A stretch of 64,000 nucleotides of DNA from Pseudoflavonifractor sp. AF19-9AC (GTDB taxonomy: Bacteria; Bacillota; Clostridia; Oscillospirales; Oscillospiraceae): assembly GCF_003478995.1 (NCBI RefSeq), contig NZ_QUGI01000004.1, forward strand, positions 232,507-296,506. Reading direction: 5' to 3'. The number at the start of each line of letters is the position of its first letter. The first letter of the stretch is position 1. A program made the position numbers and the translations under genes. This document shows positions 9,526 through 17,272 of this stretch, one piece after another. Under the pieces are notes generated by a model. That model was not told the origin of the DNA. It was given only the letters and a program-made list of their open reading frames with translations, and ran no database searches.

Positions 9526-10761
9526 TTATGGTTGGGACCCGGTTGTCTCCATTTCCGGTTCCTTTTCTTCCATCCTGCAGTGCAGTCTTCCGTCCCGCAG
9601 ACGTAGGGTGAAGCTCTCCCCGGGCTCCGCATGCTCCACCGAGGCAATCACTGTTCCGTCCTTCTTCTGGGCAATGGCGTATCCCCGTCCCAGAACCTTC
9701 AGGGGGCTCATGGCATCCAGTGCGGCTGACAGGCGGGCCAAACGTTCCTTTTGTCCGGCCACACTTTTATCCAGTCCATGGGTCAGGCGGCGGCTTTGGT
9801 AGTCCAGCAGCAGACGCTTGTCCCGGACATAGGAGCCCGGGTCAGTCATGGAGCGGCTCTTTCCCAAGCGGCTCAGCTGCTCACGCCGCAGCGTCAGCAG
9901 CCGCTGAATCCCCTGTTCCAGCCGGCGCTCCGATTGCCCCAGCAAGACGCGAAGTTCATTCTGGTCCGGAACCGCCAGTTCAGCGGCATTGGAGGGGGTG
10001 GCCGCCCGCAGGTCGGCCACAAAATCTGCAATGGTCACATCGGGCTCATGGCCCACAGCGGAAATCACCGGGATGTCCGCCTCATAAATGGCCCTGGCCA
10101 CAACCTCTTCGTTGAAAGCCCACAGGTCCTCCATGGAGCCTCCGCCCCGGCCGGTGATGATGAGATCGGCGGACTTGGTCATGCAGCACCACCGTATGGC
10201 ACCGGCAATCTCCTCCGCAGCCCCCTCTCCCTGCACCCGGACTGGAAGGACAGCCACCCGAGCCATGGGCCAGCGTGCTTTTAAAATCCGCAGCATATCC
10301 CGCACTGCGGCCCCCGCAGGGGAGGTCACCAGTGCAATACGCTGGGGATACCGGGGAATGGGCTTTTTCCGGCTCCGGTCAAAGAGCCCCTCCCGCAGCA
10401 GCTTTTCCTTCAGCTGCTCAAAGGCCACATGGAGATCACCAGCCCCCTCAGGGGTCAGCCGCACGCAATAGAGCTGATACTGGCCATCCCGTGGAAATAC
10501 TGTCACCCGCCCGGCAGCAATGACCTGCATGCCGTTTTGAGGCCGAAAGCGAAGGGAACTGGCATCTCCCCGGAACATAACGCACCGAAGCGCTCCCTCC
10601 CCATCCTTCAGGGTAAAGTAATGGTGCCCGGAGGGATAGAGCTTATAATTGGAGATTTCGCCCCGCACCAGCAGACCGGACAGAACCCGGTCCCGGTCCA
10701 TAAAGCCCTTGATATACTGACCTACCTGGCTGGGAGTGAGAATGGAGGGAGTCTCTCTCAT
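9526..10761 (-). CDS. xseA: exodeoxyribonuclease VII large subunit
   Basis: Catalytic subunit of exonuclease VII, 411 residues from the preferred start. It has an N-terminal OB-fold (ILTPSQVGQYIKGFMDRD, then VRGEISNYKLYPSGHHYFTLKD) and the catalytic core with IALVTSPAGAAVRDML, GRGGGSMEDLWAFN and SAVGHEPDVTIADFVADLRA. The open frame runs 50 codons further upstream, but the ATG at 10761 overlaps the stop of the preceding TsaD-like gene as ATGA and starts the conserved fold, so the upstream part is not coding. Confidence 0.95.
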   Translation of the reverse strand: MRETPSILTPSQVGQYIKGFMDRDRVLSGLLVRGEISNYKLYPSGHHYFTLKDGEGALRCVMFRGDASSLRFRPQNGMQVIAAGRVTVFPRDGQYQLYCVRLTPEGAGDLHVAFEQLKEKLLREGLFDRSRKKPIPRYPQRIALVTSPAGAAVRDMLRILKARWPMARVAVLPVRVQGEGAAEEIAGAIRWCCMTKSADLIITGRGGGSMEDLWAFNEEVVARAIYEADIPVISAVGHEPDVTIADFVADLRAATPSNAAELAVPDQNELRVLLGQSERRLEQGIQRLLTLRREQLSRLGKSRSMTDPGSYVRDKRLLLDYQSRRLTHGLDKSVAGQKERLARLSAALDAMSPLKVLGRGYAIAQKKDGTVIASVEHAEPGESFTLRLRDGRLHCRMEEKEPEMETTGSQP

Positions 10762-11702
10762 GGACGTGTCCCCCGTTCCATGGCCCGCCAGGTCAAAAGC
10801 GCGATCCCCAGCGCATTGTCCGTGGAGTACTGCGGCTGAGCAAACCAAGCGCCGCAGGCCTGCGTCAGCACACTGCGCAGGCGGCGATTGGATGCTACGC
10901 CTCCGGAACACAGCACCGGCAGGCCCGGGAATCTCCGCCGGGCCTCTTCCGTTGCCCGAAGCACCACATCGGACACGGTGTCCAGCGTAAACTGGGCGAT
11001 CCGTCCCGGAGCTTCTCCTCGCTGGGCCATGGCTTTCACCTGATTCTCCATGCCAGACAGAGAAAAGGTCATCTCCTGCAGCTTGACCCGGAAGGGCCGC
11101 ACCTTCTCTTCCCCATCGTACAGTTCGTCCAGCCCTTTTCCAGCCGGAAAGGACAGCCCCAGTAAGACGCCCGTTCGGTCAATGAGCTGTCCAGCGGAAA
11201 TATCGCTGGTTCCGCCCAAGATCTCACACCGCCAGGCCTCCCCTTCGGGCTCCACGTGGAGAAGCTCCGTGGTCCCGCCGGACAGATGCCAGGCCAAAAA
11301 AGGCCGCTCCAGCAATTCCAGGTGCCCGGCGGACCAGGCGGCAGCGGCCAGATGCCCCTCCTGGTGAGAAAAGGCATAAAAAGGCACCCCCAGGGCGGCC
11401 GACAGACTCTGGCCCTGAGAGGAGCCTACCAAAAAGCAGGGCATATAGGAGCCCTCCACCCGCCTGGGCGCCGTGCTGGCCCCCACTGCGGACAGTTCCT
11501 TCAAACATCCCTGTTCCGACAGCTGCTTCAGCATCTGAGGCAGCCGCTTTGTGTGCTGGAACAGAGCGTCGCTCTGTCGAAGTCCCAGCTCACCCGGGCG
11601 CACGTCCAGCAGGCGGCCCGCATTGCTGCCGCCCGCGCCGTCAAACACTGCGGCGGAGGTGGTGTAGTTGCTGGTATCCAGCCCCAACGCCGCCCCCATC
11701 AC
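10758..11702 (-). CDS. TsaD/Kae1-like (peptidase M22 family) paralogue
   Basis: A 314-residue ASKHA-fold protein. It keeps TsaD-like features: an N-terminal LGLDTSNYTTSAA phosphate loop, the metal-binding SHQEGH (TsaD has HxEGH), LSGGTTELL and a C-terminal STDNALGIAL. It is shorter and more divergent than canonical TsaD (about 335-345 residues), which makes the t6A tRNA modification. Clostridia often keep this second copy next to nusB and xseA, and its substrate is unknown. It overlaps nusB (ATGA) and xseA (ATGA), so it is firmly inside the operon. Confidence 0.8.
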   Translation of the reverse strand: MMGAALGLDTSNYTTSAAVFDGAGGSNAGRLLDVRPGELGLRQSDALFQHTKRLPQMLKQLSEQGCLKELSAVGASTAPRRVEGSYMPCFLVGSSQGQSLSAALGVPFYAFSHQEGHLAAAAWSAGHLELLERPFLAWHLSGGTTELLHVEPEGEAWRCEILGGTSDISAGQLIDRTGVLLGLSFPAGKGLDELYDGEEKVRPFRVKLQEMTFSLSGMENQVKAMAQRGEAPGRIAQFTLDTVSDVVLRATEEARRRFPGLPVLCSGGVASNRRLRSVLTQACGAWFAQPQYSTDNALGIALLTWRAMERGTRP

Positions 11703-12199
11703 GCCTGGGTCTCCTCCCCGTCCTCAGCTGCCTTCTCCGGCTTGGGCGGGGTGTCGGAAAACTCGGCCCGCACAAAGGAACCCAGAATGCCGTTGACAAA
11801 GGAGACGACCTCTGCAGGCTCATAGCTCTTGGCAATTTCCACCGCCTCATTGATGGCCGCGGCATTGGGGATGTCCGGCATATACAGCACCTCATACATG
11901 GCGGTGCGCATGATGGCAGCGGCCATCCGGGGAATGCGGGCAAAATTCCATCCCACCGCATACCGGCCAATGTAGTCATCCAGCTCCGGTCCGTGGGAAA
12001 AGACTCCCTGAACCAGCTCTCTTATGTACCGCTCCTGCTTTTCATTGGGGAATTGGGCATAAAGAGACAGTTCTTCCGCGAGCTCATGAAAGCGCTCCGG
12101 TGTCAACTGGCTGTCCAACATCTCCTGGGCAGATTCATTTCCAAAGCTGAGCTCATAAATGTAATGCACCGCGATTTCTCTGGCGTTGCTTCTTGTCAT
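11699..12199 (-). CDS. nusB: transcription antitermination factor NusB
   Basis: NusB joins NusE (S10) on boxA RNA to prevent termination in rRNA operons. From the ATG at 12199, which has GGAGGA seven bases upstream, the protein is 166 residues. It begins MTRSNAREIAVHYIYELSFG and contains the conserved NAAAINEAVEIAKSYEP and FVNGILGS segments. An acidic C-terminal tail (EKAAEDGEETQA) is added. It is the first gene of the nusB-to-recN operon; a candidate -10 element (TATAAT, minus strand, 12249-12254) lies 50 bases upstream. Confidence 0.92.
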   Translation of the reverse strand: MTRSNAREIAVHYIYELSFGNESAQEMLDSQLTPERFHELAEELSLYAQFPNEKQERYIRELVQGVFSHGPELDDYIGRYAVGWNFARIPRMAAAIMRTAMYEVLYMPDIPNAAAINEAVEIAKSYEPAEVVSFVNGILGSFVRAEFSDTPPKPEKAAEDGEETQA

Positions 12200-12248
12200 T
12201 GCTCTGTTTCCTCCCACAGGCCATAGATGACCATAATACAATGATTTT

Positions 12249-12254
12249 ATTATA
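12249..12254 (-). promoter_or_regulatory. candidate -10 element upstream of nusB
   Basis: The minus strand reads TATAAT here in an AT-rich stretch (12240-12310). No clear -35 hexamer stands 16-18 bases upstream. The site would start the long nusB-recN transcript. Confidence 0.35.
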
Positions 12255-12332
12255 TACATGAATATGCAAAAAGAAAACCCCTAATTTGCTCTGGCGTAAA
12301 AAATTAAACCTTCTTTCACAAAGAGCAGGAAA

Positions 12333-12360
12333 GACCGGGAGCCCAGTCAGGCTCCCGGTC
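12333..12360 (-). terminator. terminator after the alanine/glycine symporter gene
   Basis: A perfect 10-bp stem (GACCGGGAGC with GCTCCCGGTC, 8-base loop) begins 11 bases beyond the symporter stop; on the minus strand it is followed by TTTCCTGCTCTTTG. The moderate T-run makes this a likely but not perfect intrinsic terminator. Confidence 0.65.
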
Positions 12361-12371
12361 CCATTCATTGT

Positions 12372-13790
12372 TTAATTCCAGAAATCCGTTTTCTGCTTCA
12401 AGCCAATGGAGGCAGCGCGGAACACCGGATTGTGTCCCTCCCGCTTTTGTCTGGTGTAGTCGCCCAGACAGTCCAGAGCTGTTTTGCCCAGCCGCACGAT
12501 CACCGGCAGATTGATCAGAGCCATCAAGCCCATCAGTACCTCTGCAATGTTCCAGACCAGACTCAGCTCCATCTGGGCGCCCAAAAACACCACCGCGGCC
12601 GCCGCAATACGGAATACCGTCAACGGCAGCTTGTTCAAGGAGTGTCCTGCGATGTAATTCAGGCAGCCCTCACAGTAGAAGAGATTGCCCAGCAGAGTGG
12701 TAAAGGCAAACAGCAGCATGGCCACCGTAATAAAGTAGGGACCTACCGGGCCAAATACCGTGCTCAGGGCGACCTGGACATAGGAGGCGCCATCGGACAT
12801 GGAAGGATCGGGGGCCACGCCGGAACACAGGCACATCATGGCGGTGGCGGTACACACCAGGATGGTGTCAATGAACACCGAGAGCATCTGCACCAGTCCC
12901 TGCTTCACCGGGTGGGACACATCGGCAGCTGCGGCGGCGTTGGGGGCGGAGCCTACACCGGCTTCATTGGAGAAGAGGCCCCGCTTGATGCCCTGCATCA
13001 CTGCGGAACCAGCAAAGCCGCCGAAAATAGCCTCAAAATCAAAGGCACCCACAAAAATGGCCTTGAACACCTGGGGCAGCAGCTCCAGATTGATGACCAT
13101 AACCACCAGGGCCATGAGGATATACAAAACGCCCATCACCGGAACCAGCACGCCGGTAACCTTCACCAGCTTCTTTCCACCGCCCAGGATGCAGATGGCT
13201 ACCAGGACAGCCAGAATGGCTCCGCCAATGAGAGGTACATTGACTTGCTGGTAGAAGTCATATCCCTTCATGGTAGCAATCAGATTGAAGGAGGCCAGCA
13301 TGTTAAAGCCGCCGGCGTAGGTGAAAATCAAAACAACGGCAAAAATGACACCCAGCAAGCGGCTGTTCAGGGCCGCCTGGATATAGTAGGACGGACCGCC
13401 GTAGCTGCCCCCTTGCTTGTCCCGCACCTTATAGATCTGGGCCAGAGTGCTCTCCACGAAGGCGGAGGCGCCGCCGATGATGGCAATGAGCCACATCCAG
13501 AACACCGCTCCATAGCCGCCGATACAAATGGCTCCCGCCACGCCCACAATGTTGCCGGTACCCACCCGGCTTGCGGTGGATACCATCAGAGCCTCAAAGG
13601 CCGAGATGGAATTTTTTCCACCGGACTTCTCCCCCACCACTCGAATGGATTCAGGCAGCATCCGCAACTGAACCAGCCGAGTGCGCAGGGTAAAGTAAAA
13701 GCCCACTCCCAGCAGCAGAATGATCAGCACAAAACTATACATCAGATTGTTGATCTCACCGATCAGGTTCGCAAAGGCCTCGTACACCAA
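12372..13790 (-). CDS. sodium:alanine/glycine symporter (AGCS family)
   Basis: A 472-residue polytopic membrane protein (about ten or eleven hydrophobic helices) that imports alanine or glycine with Na+. Family signatures include STASRVGTGNIVGVAGAI near residue 70, GGPSYYIQAAL near 130 and NEAGVGSAPNAAAAADVSHP near 270. Either TTG (13790) or the adjacent GTG (13787) could be the start. It is a single gene with its own candidate promoter and terminator, downstream of sigE. Confidence 0.93.
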   Translation of the reverse strand: MVYEAFANLIGEINNLMYSFVLIILLLGVGFYFTLRTRLVQLRMLPESIRVVGEKSGGKNSISAFEALMVSTASRVGTGNIVGVAGAICIGGYGAVFWMWLIAIIGGASAFVESTLAQIYKVRDKQGGSYGGPSYYIQAALNSRLLGVIFAVVLIFTYAGGFNMLASFNLIATMKGYDFYQQVNVPLIGGAILAVLVAICILGGGKKLVKVTGVLVPVMGVLYILMALVVMVINLELLPQVFKAIFVGAFDFEAIFGGFAGSAVMQGIKRGLFSNEAGVGSAPNAAAAADVSHPVKQGLVQMLSVFIDTILVCTATAMMCLCSGVAPDPSMSDGASYVQVALSTVFGPVGPYFITVAMLLFAFTTLLGNLFYCEGCLNYIAGHSLNKLPLTVFRIAAAAVVFLGAQMELSLVWNIAEVLMGLMALINLPVIVRLGKTALDCLGDYTRQKREGHNPVFRAASIGLKQKTDFWN

Positions 13791-13879
13791 ACATCACTTC
13801 TCTTTCCTCGTTCTCTTTTGCAAGACGGGAGAGGATGCTCTCAGCTCCCTCTCCCGCCAACGTTAAGCACCGGCAGATT

Positions 13880-13908
13880 AGTTTACCATACTCCGGCCAG
13901 TTTGACCA
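13880..13908 (-). promoter_or_regulatory. candidate sigma-A promoter for the symporter gene
   Basis: Minus strand: TGGTCA (13903-13908), 17-base spacer, TAAACT (13880-13885). Both boxes match consensus at four or five of six bases, 90 bases upstream of the start. An imperfect GC-rich hairpin (13825-13858) lies in the transcribed leader. Confidence 0.45.
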
Positions 13909-13934
13909 GTTTTTTCTTAAAAAGAACGAAGAAG

Positions 13935-14657
13935 CTACATCATACGGATGATTTCCTTTTTCAGTCGGGCGATAATACGCTTTTCCAACCGGGATATGTA
14001 AGACTGAGAAATGCCCAGCTGATCGGCAACTTCCTTCTGGGTGCACTCTCTTCGGCCATCCAGGCCGAAACGCAGGGTGATGATGGTACGCTCCCGGGCC
14101 GAAAGCCGCTCCATGGCCTTCTGCAGCAGCTGCCGGTCCACATCCGCCTCAATGGGCCGCATCACCAGATCCCCCTCGGTACCCAAAACGTCGGAGAGAA
14201 GCAGCTCGTTGCCGTCCCAATCGGTATTCAACGGCTCGTCAAAGGACAGCTCCGTTTTCTGATTGGAGGTTTTTCTGAGATGCATGAGAATTTCATTTTC
14301 AATGCAGCGGCTGGCGTAGGTAGCCAGCTTGATGCTCTTGGCGGGCTGATAGGTGCCCACCGCTTTGATCAGTCCGATGGTTCCAATGGAAATGAGATCC
14401 TCGATGTTGATTCCGGTATTTTCAAAGCGTCGGGCGATGTAGGCTACCAGACGCAGGTTGTGCTCAATGAGACGGCTGCGTGCCTCTCGGTCCCCCTGCT
14501 CCAGGCGAGAGATCAGTTCACTCTCCTCCTCCCGGCTCAGCGGAAGCGGCAGGGTATCGCTGCCGCCAATGTACATGACCTTTCCGGGCAGAAGCAATCC
14601 CAACGCCTGCAGCAGCGCCTCCACCCGTTCTCTCATTGGAACACAAATTCCCTTCAC
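13935..14657 (-). CDS. sigE: RNA polymerase sporulation sigma factor SigE
   Basis: Mother-cell sigma factor activated by SpoIIGA cleavage. A short N-terminal pro-sequence with a hydrophobic helix ends at [16 protein letters not shown], the same context as the Bacillus pro-SigE processing site. Sigma-70 region 2 follows ([43 protein letters not shown]), then region 4 ([14 protein letters not shown] and an HTH with [20 protein letters not shown]). Three in-frame starts exist: ATG 14666 (GGAGGA too close), GTG 14657 (GGAGGA at nine bases, chosen) and ATG 14636. The beginning overlaps the end of spoIIGA by about 140 bases. Confidence 0.95.
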   Translation of the reverse strand: MKGICVPMRERVEALLQALGLLLPGKVMYIGGSDTLPLPLSREEESELISRLEQGDREARSRLIEHNLRLVAYIARRFENTGINIEDLISIGTIGLIKAVGTYQPAKSIKLATYASRCIENEILMHLRKTSNQKTELSFDEPLNTDWDGNELLLSDVLGTEGDLVMRPIEADVDRQLLQKAMERLSARERTIITLRFGLDGRRECTQKEVADQLGISQSYISRLEKRIIARLKKEIIRMM

Positions 14658-15534
14658 GTCGCTCATTCCTCCTGTTCATCGGTCCAATCAACGCCCCATA
14701 GCCTCCGCCATCCGACACCGGCGTGGGGGAAAGGGCTACCAGCATGGATCCCTGCCGGAAGCCGCCGCAAATCACCTCGTCCACCCGTACGGCCAGCAGC
14801 AGCCCGCGGTCCGTACCCACACTTCGATAGGGCAGCAGGCGAAACCTCCCCTGCCACTCCCCTTTCCCCAGCCGTGCCATTCCCCCCGCCGGGTCCAGAA
14901 GGTCCGCTACCCCAGGCCGGTGTCCGCTGGGGAACAGCGCCCCCAGCCGCTCCCCTTCCGCCACCATCACCGGCTGGCCGGATACCGGGTCGGTGAGGGT
15001 GTTGCCCGTGTCCACTAGGGCAGTAAGTTCCAGCTTTCGTCCCGCCAAATATAAATTGACTCCCACCAGCTCCCCGGACAGAGCAGTATGGGCAGCAAGG
15101 CGGCGAAACACCAGGCTCAGCACCCCGTAGCATACCGCGGCGGACAGCAACACAGTCTTCAAATCCAGGCTGGAGTAAAAGACCCCGTTGCCCAGGGTCA
15201 GTCCTCCCTGCCCCAGCAGACCAATGGCCACCACTCCGCCTCCCAATGCGCAGGTGAGCAGGAGAAACAACAGCCCCTGGCGCAGCAAACGGCGGCTTCC
15301 CCCGTAGGCGATGAGCAGCATGAGGAGGGCCGAGGCCAGCCGACACAGAGGTTTTGTGAGAAAGCCCAGTCCCGGCAGGAAGAGGGCCACAGCATACAGC
15401 CCGCCCAGCGCCGCACCCAGGGCAAAGCGCAGCCGCCGCAGGGGCTCCCCCGCCAGCCGGGCGGCGGACAGCAGCAGCAGGTAGTCGATGATGGCGTTGA
15501 GCAGAAACAGAGTGTCCACATAGATAACGGTCAC
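14518..15534 (-). CDS. spoIIGA: sigma-E processing peptidase SpoIIGA
   Basis: Membrane-embedded aspartic protease that removes the pro-sequence of SigE. From the GTG at 15534 (GGAGG seven bases upstream) the protein has 338 residues. It starts [20 protein letters not shown], has about five membrane helices in the first 150 residues, then a soluble domain with the catalytic [12 protein letters not shown] motif and GALIGP near the end of the conserved part. The last 50 residues, rich in Arg/Gly, are read out of frame through the start of sigE and look unlike the family, so this is an extended overlap rather than a normal tail. Confidence 0.92.
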   Translation of the reverse strand: MTVIYVDTLFLLNAIIDYLLLLSAARLAGEPLRRLRFALGAALGGLYAVALFLPGLGFLTKPLCRLASALLMLLIAYGGSRRLLRQGLLFLLLTCALGGGVVAIGLLGQGGLTLGNGVFYSSLDLKTVLLSAAVCYGVLSLVFRRLAAHTALSGELVGVNLYLAGRKLELTALVDTGNTLTDPVSGQPVMVAEGERLGALFPSGHRPGVADLLDPAGGMARLGKGEWQGRFRLLPYRSVGTDRGLLLAVRVDEVICGGFRQGSMLVALSPTPVSDGGGYGALIGPMNRRNERREGNLCSNERTGGGAAAGVGIASARKGHVHWRQRYPAASAEPGGGE

Positions 15535-15589
15535 GCTGTCGCCTCCCCTCACCCAGCCTGCCAAAGGCCGTCCCAAATCAACCGTTCCC

Positions 15590-15595
15590 ATTATA
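15590..15595 (-). promoter_or_regulatory. -10 element upstream of spoIIGA
   Basis: The minus strand reads TATAAT 56 bases before the spoIIGA GTG. No -35 box stands at 17 bases; the best match (TTGTGA) is 23 bases away. The Bacillus spoIIG promoter also has an over-long spacer and depends on Spo0A, so a similar mechanism is possible, though no clear TGTCGAA Spo0A box was seen. Confidence 0.4.
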
Positions 15596-15667
15596 AAAGC
15601 TTGGCCTGGAAAAAGTGGTCACAATCGGGAGGTGCAAAGGCTGTCGATTCTCCCCCTCCCGTTTCTA

Positions 15668-15696
15668 TTGACAATTTTTTAATCTCGGATTATAAT
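15668..15696 (+). promoter_or_regulatory. sigma-A promoter of the PadR-DUF2812 operon
   Basis: TTGACA (15668-15673), a 17-base spacer, then TATAAT (15691-15696): both hexamers match consensus exactly. The -10 box overlaps the palindrome at 15694-15712, so a bound repressor would block polymerase. Confidence 0.9.
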
Positions 15697-15712
15697 ATCG
15701 TTAGACGATATT
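15694..15712 (+). promoter_or_regulatory. palindromic operator, probably for the adjacent PadR regulator
   Basis: AATATCG-TTAGA-CGATATT is a perfect 7+7 inverted repeat with a 5-base centre overlapping the -10 box. PadR proteins are usually autorepressors binding AT-rich palindromes at their own promoter, so this is the expected operator. A very similar palindrome lies at 52593-52611. Confidence 0.7.
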
Positions 15713-15745
15713 GGATAGCGATTTTACGGAAAGGAGGGCTTTTCT

Positions 15746-16057
15746 ATGGGCGGCAAGGAGCGCGGCGCGCTGACGGAACCCATGTTTTATGTCCTGATGT
15801 CCTTCCTGCGCCGGGATATGTGCGGCATTGATATCACAGAATTTGTAGAACAAAAGACCCACGGCCGGGTGCGTCTGGGCCCCGGCACCCTCTATACCCT
15901 GCTGGGCAAGTTTTTGGACGGAGGGCTCATTGAAGAGACCGAGGTGGATGGACGCAAGCGCACCTACCGCATCACCCAGAAGGGCCGTGAGGCCTATCAG
16001 GAGGAGCTGGAGCGGCTGCGCGCCTGTGTCCGGGACGGAGAGGAGGAGCTGTTATGA
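15746..16057 (+). CDS. PadR family transcriptional regulator
   Basis: A 103-residue winged-helix repressor of the short PadR-s2 class. It starts MGGKERGALTEPMFYVLMSF and has the family hallmark GPGTLYTLLGKFLDGGLI and KRTYRITQKGREAYQEEL, with a short C-terminal dimerisation helix. AAAGGAGG precedes the ATG. Its stop overlaps the start of the first DUF2812 gene (ATGA), so regulator and membrane proteins are co-translated. PadR-DUF2812 pairing is common in Firmicutes. The inducer cannot be read from the sequence. Confidence 0.93.
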   Translation: MGGKERGALTEPMFYVLMSFLRRDMCGIDITEFVEQKTHGRVRLGPGTLYTLLGKFLDGGLIEETEVDGRKRTYRITQKGREAYQEELERLRACVRDGEEELL

Positions 16058-17256
16058 GCAAAACCACGATCCGCATTTCCCCCTTTGGAGGCTTTGATAT
16101 TCCAGGTCTGGAGGGCTGGCTGGCAGCTATGGCCGCAAAGGGATTTCGCTTTACGATGACTACGGGCCCGTTGTGTTTCTTTGACCGGGACGAGATCCAG
16201 ACAGTGCAGGTCCACCTGGAGCCCATCCAAGGCAGCACCGACGAGAACCCGGAACTGAACGCAATCTATGAAGAAGCGGGCTGGCAGTACTGGGGCATGT
16301 TCCGGGGCAGCTTCTACGTCTACGCCTCCCCCGACCTGGAAGCCCGGGCCCACACCGACCCCGACACTCTGGACTACGCCCTGAAGAAGTTTTTCCGCCA
16401 GAAGCTGGTGGGCGGCGTGCTGCTCCTACTGGCTAATGTCCTGCTGCTGGGGTTCTACTGGCAGGGTTCGCCCTGGGAGATTGACCTGCTTTGGCTTCGG
16501 TACTATCCCGTGGAAACGCTGTCCAATGGAAAGACCATCCCCTTCCTGCTGGCCGCGCTTGGCTTTCTGCTCATAGACCTGTCCTATTTGCTGGGATTGT
16601 TCCACCTGATGCGCTACCGTCGGACAGTACACAGCGGCGGCAAGACCCGTGGGCACCGGGGCGTGGGCTGGCTGCTGGCGGCGGGATTACTGGTGCTGCT
16701 GCCGGTGCTCATCAACACCGTCCAGCTCTTTTCCGGCACAAGCTACCGTCCCTACGACCTGGAAGGCTCCGGCTTTGTCACCCTCACCGATATCGAGGGG
16801 GAAGACTTCCCCATCAGCCAAAGACAATTTTACTATATGGACTACATCTCCCACGGGGGCACTCTGCTGGATCCGGAACATTGGTATTTCCACCAGTATG
16901 GTGCTTTCGGGCAGAATCAAAGTTCCAATGACGTCCCCCACCTGGAAATCTCCATCGTCCGCTATCCTCTGGAACTACTGGCGGAAATGCGGGCCGAGGA
17001 GTGGAGCCGCCAGGAAATTAACAACTCCGGAGACTATGAGGCGCGCCCTTCCGATTACGGTCTGGACGAAATTTACTACGCACCCCGGGAAGGCTGGACT
17101 CACGTCAGTGAAATTACCGGCGAAAAACGGGTCTTTCTGCCCGGTGGAATCTTCATTCTCCGCCGTGGCAATACCGTTCTCTTTGCCGACTATTACGGCG
17201 AGCAGGACCTGACCGACCATCTGAAACACTTTGCCGCCATGCTGGAGGGCCTTTAA
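16054..17256 (+). CDS. DUF2812 domain membrane protein (first of three)
   Basis: A 400-residue protein. The N-terminal DUF2812 domain (about 1-110) has FDIPGLEGWLAAMAAKGFRF and YVYASPDLEARAHTDP. Three membrane helices follow at about 118-136, 161-184 and 203-225, and then a C-terminal domain of about 170 residues that ends VLFADYYGEQDLTDHLKHFA. It overlaps padR by four bases. The function of DUF2812 proteins is unknown. The layout, a cytoplasmic sensor-like domain joined to a membrane and outer domain, suggests envelope sensing, which is inference. Confidence 0.85.
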   Translation: MSKTTIRISPFGGFDIPGLEGWLAAMAAKGFRFTMTTGPLCFFDRDEIQTVQVHLEPIQGSTDENPELNAIYEEAGWQYWGMFRGSFYVYASPDLEARAHTDPDTLDYALKKFFRQKLVGGVLLLLANVLLLGFYWQGSPWEIDLLWLRYYPVETLSNGKTIPFLLAALGFLLIDLSYLLGLFHLMRYRRTVHSGGKTRGHRGVGWLLAAGLLVLLPVLINTVQLFSGTSYRPYDLEGSGFVTLTDIEGEDFPISQRQFYYMDYISHGGTLLDPEHWYFHQYGAFGQNQSSNDVPHLEISIVRYPLELLAEMRAEEWSRQEINNSGDYEARPSDYGLDEIYYAPREGWTHVSEITGEKRVFLPGGIFILRRGNTVLFADYYGEQDLTDHLKHFAAMLEGL

Positions 17257-17272
17257 AAAGGAGGGCTTTGGG

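Noticed and set aside
10762..10911. 50-codon N-terminal extension of xseA
   Set aside because: It lies within the TsaD-like gene; the ATGA overlap at 10758-10761 and the conserved fold start give a clear later start.
12432..14996. 854-codon plus-strand frame opposite the symporter, sigE and spoIIGA
   Set aside because: It crosses three well-supported genes on the other strand and has no domain; an artefact of codon bias.
15694..15712. Palindrome as a possible recombination or attachment site
   Set aside because: It sits exactly on the -10 box of padR and no integrase or mobile gene is near; an operator is the simpler reading.
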